NCBI GenBank assembly: GCA_027858355.1 | Contig: JAQICW010000134.1 | Location: forward strand, 1-6,506 | DNA: 6,506 nucleotides | Reading direction: 5' to 3' | Source of the DNA: Desulfobacula sp. | GTDB taxonomy: Bacteria; Desulfobacterota; Desulfobacteria; Desulfobacterales; Desulfobacteraceae | In this document: piece after piece, positions 1 to 5,300 of the stretch | Layout of the letters: every line of letters begins with the position of its first letter | How positions within the stretch are numbered: position 1 is the first letter of the stretch | Translations under genes and position numbers: made by a program | The notes under the pieces: generated by a model | What the model saw: the letters and a program-made list of their open reading frames with translations, nothing else | What the model was told of the DNA's origin: nothing | Database searches by the model: none

Positions 1-551
1 TCCGGTGCCACCACAACTTCTGCATACTGATTGGCAATGGCCTGGGCCGTGGCCTTATCCACAGATTTATTCAATGCGATACAACCGCCAAAGGCAGCCA
101 CACGGTCTGCCATATATGCTTTTTGATAGGCTTGTTCAAGGCTTTGTGCCCGGGCAGCTCCACAAGGGTTGTTATGTTTGACAATCACAGCACAGGGGGT
201 ATCTGTAAAATATCTTAAAATATTCAAGGCATTGTCAGCATCAGTAAGATTGGTTTTTCCCGGATGTTTTCCAGATTGAAGCAATTCAATATCAGACACC
301 AGATATTTACCAGGCGAAATTGTCCTGGCATCACCAAGGGCCAGGTTCCCATTGACAAGCCTGTAGAGTGCGGCTTCCTGCCCAGGGTTTTCACCATATC
401 TCAAGCCCTTGTTCACACCTTCAATCACCCATGACACTTTTTCATAAAAAAGGGTCTGCCTTTTATCCCCGTCAACAAATGAGACTTCCATCTGGGGGGT
501 AAAATGATCATCCATAATTGTTTTATACATCTGTTTAAGGTCTTTGGGCAT
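1..551 (-). CDS. purH: AICAR transformylase, stand-alone (PurH C-terminal half), partial
   Basis: Transfers a formyl group from 10-formyl-tetrahydrofolate to AICAR, giving FAICAR, the penultimate step of IMP synthesis in the cytoplasm. The first 183 residues are visible; the frame is open to the left edge, so the C-terminal part (the family's transformylase domain is roughly 390 residues) is missing. Seen: RYGENPGQ at residues 51-58, the catalytic Lys-His pair K125-H126 within KHNNPCG, and DRVAAFGG at 149-156, all matching known AICAR transformylase motifs. The usual RYGxNPHQ has Gly57 where His is expected (His213 of the vertebrate enzyme). In most bacteria this domain is the C-terminal part of bifunctional PurH; here it has its own ATG at 551-549, preceded by a good ribosome binding site. 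It lies 3 bases after the IMP cyclohydrolase stop codon, so the two are surely cotranscribed. Identity is near certain. Confidence 0.93.
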   Translation of the reverse strand, partial: MPKDLKQMYKTIMDDHFTPQMEVSFVDGDKRQTLFYEKVSWVIEGVNKGLRYGENPGQEAALYRLVNGNLALGDARTISPGKYLVSDIELLQSGKHPGKTNLTDADNALNILRYFTDTPCAVIVKHNNPCGAARAQSLEQAYQKAYMADRVAAFGGCIALNKSVDKATAQAIANQYAEVVVAP

Positions 552-554
552 GAC

Positions 555-1238
555 TTATTCTCCTGATTTATAGGATGATTTAATATCGTTTACGGATTTT
601 GCAGCAAGATAACGGCTTATGGTCCTGTCATAAATTGCCGTGTGCTCAAAGGCTTTTTGAGCAAGCCCAAACCTGTCCTCAAGGGATAAACTCCCTTTAC
701 TGGCCTTAAGTTTTGCAAGTATTAAAGGATAGGAGGAAGGCTCCACCACGGATGCCACCCGGATAAAATTTTTGGCAGATGCCCGGATCATGGTTGGGCC
801 GCCAATATCAATATTTCCCCTGGCATCCTCACAGCTCACTCCCTCTTTGGCAATGATTTCACTAAAGGGGTAAAGGTTCACCACCACCATATCAATGGCA
901 AGGGCAGCAGTTCTTTTTAAATCTTCCTTATGGGCATCATTATAGGTTTCTGTCAAAAGCCCCAGATAAATTTTAAAATCAAGGGTTTTGACAAGCCCTC
1001 CCTGGGTTTCAGGCTGACCGGTATAGTCTGACACCTGTTTTAAGCAGGCATCGGCTTTTTGGCCCAGGATCTGTTTTATTTTACCATATGTTCCACCCGT
1101 TGACAGAATAAGAATTTGAGGATTCACTTCCACCAGGCCCGGAATAAAGACCTCCAGGCCAGATTTATCAGAAACACTTACCAGAACTGTTTTGATTTTT
1201 ACCTGATCATCAATCTTTTCAACTACATTCTTAGCCAT
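555..1238 (-). CDS. purH: IMP cyclohydrolase, stand-alone (PurH N-terminal half)
   Basis: Closes the ring of FAICAR to give IMP, the last step of de novo purine synthesis. The 227-residue protein covers only the MGS-like IMP cyclohydrolase domain of PurH. Seen: VSDKSG (22-27), STGGT (46-50), VSDYTGQPE (69-77), VKTL (83-86), NLYPF (121-125), NIDIGGP (142-148) and the C-terminal AFEHTAIYD (196-204). Aligned by eye with the vertebrate enzyme, the active-site residues are K84, Y123, D144 and K156, with Tyr-to-Asp and Asp-to-Lys spacings of 21 and 12 as expected. The usual VKTLHPxxHxG loop is altered to VKTLDFKIYLG, losing both histidines. The ATG at 1238 has AAGGAAAG a few bases upstream. It is the first gene of a leftward unit with the transformylase. 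The split could look like a nonsense-broken fusion, but the downstream half has its own start and binding site, so both halves are read as intact genes. Confidence 0.93.
   Translation of the reverse strand: MAKNVVEKIDDQVKIKTVLVSVSDKSGLEVFIPGLVEVNPQILILSTGGTYGKIKQILGQKADACLKQVSDYTGQPETQGGLVKTLDFKIYLGLLTETYNDAHKEDLKRTAALAIDMVVVNLYPFSEIIAKEGVSCEDARGNIDIGGPTMIRASAKNFIRVASVVEPSSYPLILAKLKASKGSLSLEDRFGLAQKAFEHTAIYDRTISRYLAAKSVNDIKSSYKSGE
558..564 (-). promoter_or_regulatory. Ribosome binding site of the AICAR transformylase gene, inside the preceding gene
   Basis: On the minus strand AGGAGAA ends 6 bases before the ATG at 551. It is formed by the last sense codons of the IMP cyclohydrolase gene, just before its TAA. 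The site supports an independent start for the second PurH half and suggests translational coupling. Confidence 0.75.
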
Positions 1239-1285
1239 GCTCTTTCCTTATATTTATTATAAAAGGTTAATATTTTTTATCCAAA

Positions 1286-1315
1286 TTAATAGTATAATTA
1301 ATGCCTTAAAGTCAA
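1286..1315 (-). promoter_or_regulatory. Candidate promoter for the purH pair
   Basis: On the minus strand a TTGACT box (complement of 1310-1315) is followed after 18 bases by TATTAA (complement of 1286-1291); a TACTAT at 1289-1294 gives a 15-base spacer. The stronger-looking TATACT at 1291-1296 is only 13 bases from the -35 box, too close for a sigma-70 promoter. The expected leader of about 40 bases is too short for a riboswitch. The assignment rests on sequence resemblance only, in AT-rich DNA. Confidence 0.4.
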
Positions 1316-1375
1316 GTTTCTATACCTGGTCAGAAAGCTTCTCCAATAGTGGTCTTATCTTTTCCAATCAAATAA

Positions 1376-1416
1376 AATTCAATATTTCTTAACGGCCTTT
1401 GGTAATTTATTGAATT
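1376..1416. repeat. Inverted repeat upstream of the lrp-type promoter, possible operator
   Basis: AATTCAATA at 1376-1384 is the exact inverse of TATTGAATT at 1408-1416, with centres 32 bases apart, about three helical turns. The right arm ends 7 bases before the TTGACA box at 1424. Lrp/AsnC proteins commonly bind several AT-rich, helically phased sites near their own promoter, so autoregulation is a reasonable guess. The region is AT-rich, and a 9-base match could arise by chance. Confidence 0.35.
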
Positions 1417-1423
1417 ATTATTG

Positions 1424-1451
1424 TTGACATTGCAATTTTATTCGGTAAAAA
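1424..1451 (+). promoter_or_regulatory. Candidate sigma-70 promoter for the Lrp / dehydrogenase unit
   Basis: A perfect TTGACA (1424-1429) is followed after 16 bases by TAAAAA (1446-1451), a 4-of-6 match to the -10 consensus. Transcription would begin near 1458, leaving about 58 bases of leader before the TTG at 1517. The -35 box overlaps the far-upstream TTG at 1421 that a longest-frame gene call would use, which argues against that start. Confidence 0.5.
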
Positions 1452-1461
1452 TAGAAAAATA

Positions 1462-1503
1462 TCGAATTAAGTTTTATCTATTCAGGCAAAATTTCGAATT
1501 TAA
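1462..1503 (+). repeat. Direct repeat TCGAATT(T)AA in the lrp leader, possible operator
   Basis: TCGAATTAA at 1462-1470 and TCGAATTTAA at 1494-1503 are direct repeats spaced 32 bases apart, the same spacing as the inverted pair at 1376-1416. Both lie between the proposed promoter and the start codon, where bound regulator would block transcription. The GAATT core is shared with the upstream pair. A role as Lrp-type binding sites is inference. Confidence 0.35.
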
Positions 1504-1507
1504 TTTT

Positions 1508-1512
1508 GGAGG
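1508..1512 (+). promoter_or_regulatory. Ribosome binding site that decides the TTG start of the Lrp gene
   Basis: GGAGG lies 4 bases before the TTG at 1517-1519. No comparable purine-rich site precedes the in-frame TTG at 1421. The spacing is slightly short but usable. Confidence 0.65.
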
Positions 1513-1516
1513 CCCC

Positions 1517-1984
1517 TTGGACGACATAGACAGACACATCTTAAAAGCATTGCAACTGGACGGGCGAAAAAAGAATAGTGAACTTGCCAAAGAGACTGGC
1601 CTTGCACCCTCCACAATGCTGGACCGGGTCAAAAAACTTGAAAGCAAGGGAATTCTTAAAGAATACCGAGCCGTTGTAGATCCTGAAAAAATCGGACTCA
1701 TGGCCCAGGGGTTTGCCTGCATTTCCCTTGGCCGACACCAGGTTAAGGATATTGAGGTATTGGAAAACGAAATCAAAAAGATTTCCAATGTCCGTGCCTG
1801 TTACCACATTACAGGCAGGTTTGATTATCTTCTCCATGTGGTTGCCCCGGATCTTGGTGATATTGGCAAGCTCATCAAAGAGAAGCTGGCCACCATTCCG
1901 GGGATGGGAAAAATAGAAACCTTTATTGTCTATGCAGAAGTCAAGCCTGATCAGGGATGGCCCATTGACGCTGCATTAACCTGA
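1517..1984 (+). CDS. Lrp/AsnC family transcriptional regulator
   Basis: A 155-residue DNA-binding protein of the leucine-responsive / AsnC family, which senses amino acids and typically controls its own and adjacent genes. From the TTG start the sequence begins (M)DDIDRHILKAL, the classic family opening. The winged helix-turn-helix covers about residues 5-60, with the recognition region near SELAKETGLAPST (21-33). The ligand-binding RAM domain spans about 66-142 and includes ITGRFDYLL (98-106), the loop that in characterised members lies near the effector site. The length is typical of the family. An in-frame TTG at 1421 would add 32 residues rich in Phe, Tyr and Lys that do not resemble any part of the family and would overlap the promoter, so it was rejected. 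The next gene starts 40 bases downstream on the same strand with no terminator between, which makes those genes the natural targets. The effector cannot be read from the sequence; an amino acid handled by the downstream enzymes is the obvious candidate. Confidence 0.88.
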   Translation: MDDIDRHILKALQLDGRKKNSELAKETGLAPSTMLDRVKKLESKGILKEYRAVVDPEKIGLMAQGFACISLGRHQVKDIEVLENEIKKISNVRACYHITGRFDYLLHVVAPDLGDIGKLIKEKLATIPGMGKIETFIVYAEVKPDQGWPIDAALT

Positions 1985-2024
1985 CAAAAACCCACGAACG
2001 ATCGATAAAAAGGAGAAAGTTACC

Positions 2025-3287
2025 ATGACAGACCTTAAAGAAATGCTTAAAATTGACGTAAAAGATCTTGATATTGTGAATCAGCTCATCACAAACCATG
2101 ACAACAAACAAGTGGGGGAACTTTGCGCCCTTATTGAAAAATTCGGCGGTGCCGAGGCCATTAATAAAAAAGCCACGCAGGCCAGAAATCCTGAAAACCT
2201 TATGCAGCAGCTCAAAGAAATGAATTCCCCCTATGTTGCCGACCTTGAATGGCTGATGGAACAAAAAACCAAAAAAGCATTTATTTCAATGGAAGACTAT
2301 TGTAAAAATATTCTGGGTGAAAAAGCCGATATCCCCTCCATTGATTCTTCCAATGCCGTGACCCTTGAAGTCAGTGCCATGCAGTTTTTCCCCTGGCTGA
2401 TCGCCCAGGCCAAACAGGCCATTGAGAAAAAGCAACTCATGCCGGGCCGTATTATCCGGGTAAGAAACATGGCAGAGCAGGTTGAAGATAATGGTGATAT
2501 CATGGCCACGGCTCTTGCCATGCAGATCATCGGTGCCACCTATGTCGAATCCCTTGATACCCGAGGAACAGATGGCAGCAATGTTCACCTTGGGGGCCCT
2601 GACACCATTACCGGATATTTTGCCGGGATTGGTCAGCCCAATGACTATGCCATAAAATGGGCTGAAGAATATCTGCACTATTACACAAATTATGGCATCA
2701 AGCAGGTTTTGAATATAAATCCCGGCACGATTCTTTTAGGCTACATGATGCACAGGTTAGGTGTTGATATTGAATTTAAAATCTCAGTATTTGTGGGCAA
2801 TGACAACCCCTATTTTATCATGTGGACTCTCATGACAGCCAAACTCTTTTCCAGAAAAGACGGAACAACATCCCTTGTCGGCTTTAACCTTTCCAATTCC
2901 GTGAACAATGAAACCATCCGCCAGGCAAGTATCATCAGAAAGCAATTAGGCCTGGAAAAACAGGTTCGCTTTGAACACCATATTACGGAAACCTATCAGG
3001 CAATCGTCAATCAACCCTATAACAGAAGAGATGAACTCATTGAAATTGCAAAAGAAGTTCCCAATATTTCTGCAAAGCATGAGGGTGGAGAACCTGAAAT
3101 TGAAGAAAAAAGAGAGCACCCGTCTAATATTCTTGAATATTTTTTAACCAAAAAAGAAATTCTGGAAAACGGTCTCATGGAAGCTCTCCAGATCAATTAT
3201 CTTGACAAACAGCATTCCTGTGACCTGACTGCCCGGGCATTGATAAAGTCTGGCATCGCTGTCATTGCCGCAAAAAGTTTACATTAA
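2025..3287 (+). CDS. Conserved-looking protein of unknown function, possible TIM-barrel enzyme
   Basis: I do not recognise the family. The 420-residue protein has no signal peptide or membrane segment and should be cytoplasmic. Residues 1-100 look helical and charged. From about 140 on, hydrophobic strands alternate with helices, and polar residues sit at the strand ends: RVRN (145-148), YVESLDTRGTD (173-183), LNINPG (229-234), KISVFVGND (252-260), FNLSNS (287-292), FEHHITE (317-323) and ISAKHEGGEPE (348-358). That rhythm suits a (beta-alpha)8 barrel with its active site at the C-terminal ends of the strands. H318, H319, E322, K351 and H352 are candidate catalytic or metal ligands. It has only three cysteines (34, 93, 399), so no iron-sulfur motif. 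The ATG at 2025 follows AGGAGA by 8 bases. It sits between an Lrp-type regulator and an amino-acid dehydrogenase (21 bases to the next gene), so a step in amino-acid breakdown is the best contextual guess. The gene is clearly real; fold and role are inference. Confidence 0.85.
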   Translation: MTDLKEMLKIDVKDLDIVNQLITNHDNKQVGELCALIEKFGGAEAINKKATQARNPENLMQQLKEMNSPYVADLEWLMEQKTKKAFISMEDYCKNILGEKADIPSIDSSNAVTLEVSAMQFFPWLIAQAKQAIEKKQLMPGRIIRVRNMAEQVEDNGDIMATALAMQIIGATYVESLDTRGTDGSNVHLGGPDTITGYFAGIGQPNDYAIKWAEEYLHYYTNYGIKQVLNINPGTILLGYMMHRLGVDIEFKISVFVGNDNPYFIMWTLMTAKLFSRKDGTTSLVGFNLSNSVNNETIRQASIIRKQLGLEKQVRFEHHITETYQAIVNQPYNRRDELIEIAKEVPNISAKHEGGEPEIEEKREHPSNILEYFLTKKEILENGLMEALQINYLDKQHSCDLTARALIKSGIAVIAAKSLH

Positions 3288-3308
3288 TTTTTAAAAAAGG
3301 ATATAAAA

Positions 3309-5186
3309 ATGATTCCGTCAAGAATGCATCAGTTTTTGCACGATACCCTTCCTGAAAGTGTCTGGAAAAATCGATTGATCAAGGATGGCCCTTTAAGATT
3401 TCTTGAATTCGGCCCCCTGGATATTGATCGGCTTCACCGCTTAGGGATCAAGGTAGACCGCCTGGGGCCAAGGCTGGTATCCTGCATGTGGAATGAAGAC
3501 AGCCCCGTGGAAATCGGTGGGTTTCTTGTGGTGGATAACCTTGCCATGGGTCAGCCGTCCATGGGCGGCACAAGGATGCTGCCGGATATCACCCCGGATA
3601 TTATCCATAACCTTGCAAGGGGCATGACCCTTAAAAATGCAGCAGCCGATCTTCCCTTTGGTGGTGGAAAATCCGGTATTGTAAAGCCTGAAAATCTTTG
3701 TGAAGAAGACCGGTATGAAGTCATCAAAGGATTTGGACAGCTTTTAAACCGGTACAAGGAAATCTATATTCCCGGCCCGGATGTGGGAACCAATGATGCA
3801 GATATGAAAACCTTTGCCATGGAAAATGGTCTGAATAATGTTGTATCAAAACCAGCTGAGATGGGCGGCAACAGGATTGATGAACTCGGCGGAGCTGCCA
3901 ATGGTGTTGTTGTAGCCACAAAAGCACTGCTGGAACATCTGCCAAAATTAAAACAATTGCCCCAGTTTAAAAACATGGTCATTCCCAAACCCTCTGAGAT
4001 GGATATTCTCATCCAGGGGTTTGGAGCAGTGGGGGCTCACGTAGCACGAATTTTCCATGATTATGATCCTGAAAACTGCCCCATTATCAAAGGCATCAGT
4101 GATGAAAACGGCTATCTTTTAAATTCAGGCGGACTCCCATGGAAAGAGCTCTTTGACATGTGGAAAGAGTTTGGTGCCGTCACCCAAAAATATTTCCATG
4201 ACCGAATCCTTCACAAGGAAACCCCTGAATCCAACCATACAGTCTTTTCCAACTCTTCCAACAATCTTCTCACCGAATCTGCATTCTGCCTGGTTCCGGC
4301 ATCCCCTGTATTTAATTACCTGGATGTGGATACCACAACAAGCCCTTCAATGACCACAGACAGGATGGGAACCTGGCAGATCATTGTTGAAGGGGCAAAT
4401 ACCTATTCTCCAAACCCTGCCAGAAGGGCAGAGCGTAGAAGAATGGAGCGCCATGTGTACAGGGACAAGGGTGTGCTCATTGCAACAGATTACCTGGTTA
4501 ATTCAGGCGGGGTCATATATGCTGCCCATGAAAGGATTGTTCCAACACCAGATCATCTTCTCATCCCCAAAGACATTTTAGGCAACCCAACTGCCATTGA
4601 AGGCTGGCTTGAGAAAAATCAGGATGATTTTGCAGATCTTGCTGAAATCCGCAGAAAAACCGCTGTTAAAAAGCTTGAAACAGTGATTCGACGAAATATG
4701 AAGGAGCTGGTTGACGGCCTGTGCAAGGATGCCGACAGTCTGCCATGTGAGATTGCAGAAAAAATAAGTGTTCAGCGAATCGCTTCCATGGAAAAATCAA
4801 GAACAGCCCGGGATATCATGGAAAAAGCCCCAACCATAGGCGTGGATAAAAGTGTGACCGATGCCGCCCAATTGCTGGTGGATGCACATGTGCCCATTGT
4901 CAATGTCGTGTCTGAAAAAGGCAAACTCATAGGTATTGTGACCAATTGGGACATTACCAAGGCTATGGCTTCAAAATTACCCATGGATTCACCGCTGACC
5001 AAAATCATGACCGCAGATGTAATTACAAATTATCCTGATGCCACCATCATTGACTGCATTCGAAAGCTGGAAAACCATGAAATATCTGCCATGCCCATTG
5101 TTGAAGAAGATAAAGTGGTTGGTGTTATCTCAGGAGACATCCTTGCCAAAAGAACCCTTTACAGGCTGCTGCAAACCATGACATAG
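3309..5186 (+). CDS. Glu/Leu/Phe/Val-class amino-acid dehydrogenase fused to two C-terminal CBS domains
   Basis: Probably an NAD(P)-dependent oxidative deaminase that converts an L-amino acid to its 2-oxo acid and ammonia. The catalytic part covers about residues 1-480. Seen: GGTRMLPD (86-93), K109 in GMTLKNAA, catalytic K121 in LPFGGGKSG, catalytic D158 in GPDVGTND, nucleotide-binding GFGAVG (237-242), EGAN (361-364) and NSGGV (398-402). By eye, the positions of Lys89 and Ser380 in Clostridium symbiosum glutamate dehydrogenase are Met85 and Ala405. Leucine dehydrogenase likewise has non-polar residues there, so glutamate is an unlikely substrate. The stretch between the Rossmann strands and EGAN (about 265-360) is longer than usual. 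CBS1 spans about 497-553, with the usual GIVTNWD ribose-binding motif; CBS2 spans about 561-620, with a shortened GVISGD. At 625 residues it is far longer than the 360-450 usual for the class. The ATG follows AAGGA by 7 bases. It is the last gene of the unit, ahead of a hairpin terminator. Confidence 0.9.
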   Translation: MIPSRMHQFLHDTLPESVWKNRLIKDGPLRFLEFGPLDIDRLHRLGIKVDRLGPRLVSCMWNEDSPVEIGGFLVVDNLAMGQPSMGGTRMLPDITPDIIHNLARGMTLKNAAADLPFGGGKSGIVKPENLCEEDRYEVIKGFGQLLNRYKEIYIPGPDVGTNDADMKTFAMENGLNNVVSKPAEMGGNRIDELGGAANGVVVATKALLEHLPKLKQLPQFKNMVIPKPSEMDILIQGFGAVGAHVARIFHDYDPENCPIIKGISDENGYLLNSGGLPWKELFDMWKEFGAVTQKYFHDRILHKETPESNHTVFSNSSNNLLTESAFCLVPASPVFNYLDVDTTTSPSMTTDRMGTWQIIVEGANTYSPNPARRAERRRMERHVYRDKGVLIATDYLVNSGGVIYAAHERIVPTPDHLLIPKDILGNPTAIEGWLEKNQDDFADLAEIRRKTAVKKLETVIRRNMKELVDGLCKDADSLPCEIAEKISVQRIASMEKSRTARDIMEKAPTIGVDKSVTDAAQLLVDAHVPIVNVVSEKGKLIGIVTNWDITKAMASKLPMDSPLTKIMTADVITNYPDATIIDCIRKLENHEISAMPIVEEDKVVGVISGDILAKRTLYRLLQTMT

Positions 5187-5213
5187 GCGATTCCATCTCA
5201 TGGTCTCTTTACC

Positions 5214-5267
5214 ACAAAAGCTGTCTTTGGGAGTTTTCCTAAGAGACAGCTTTTGTTTTACTTTTTT
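5214..5267 (+). terminator. Rho-independent terminator after the dehydrogenase gene
   Basis: ACAAAAGCTGTC (5214-5225) pairs perfectly over 12 bases with GACAGCTTTTGT (5245-5256), around a 19-base loop that can pair a little further. It is followed by the T-rich tail TTTTACTTTTTT (5256-5267). It lies 27 bases after the TAG of the dehydrogenase gene and in the gap between convergent genes. In the leftward direction the tail after the stem is only a short T run, so any bidirectional role is weaker. Confidence 0.85.
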
Positions 5268-5300
5268 CTAACCATATCCCCATTAAATCAGAGCAAGTTA

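Noticed and set aside
1239..1290. Possible ZTP or purine riboswitch ahead of the purH pair
   Set aside because: The leader downstream of the promoter candidate is only about 40 AT-rich bases, with no conserved riboswitch core visible.
1291..1315. TTGACT / TATACT promoter pairing on the minus strand
   Set aside because: The spacer is only 13 bases, too short for sigma-70; a pairing with an 18-base spacer is reported instead.
1421..1516. Upstream in-frame extension of the Lrp gene
   Set aside because: It lacks a ribosome binding site, overlaps the promoter -35 box, and encodes residues unlike the family N-terminus.
1474..1837. Two minus-strand open frames opposite the Lrp gene
   Set aside because: They run antisense through a clear family member, have no recognisable motifs, and are best explained as shadows of its codon use.
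2286..2678. 130-codon minus-strand open frame opposite the unknown gene
   Set aside because: No motif and no convincing ribosome binding site. The plus-strand frame is longer and sits in an operon with good translation signals.
3309..5186. Naming the dehydrogenase gdhA
   Set aside because: The Lys and Ser that read the glutamate side chain are replaced by Met85 and Ala405, so the symbol would imply an unsupported substrate.
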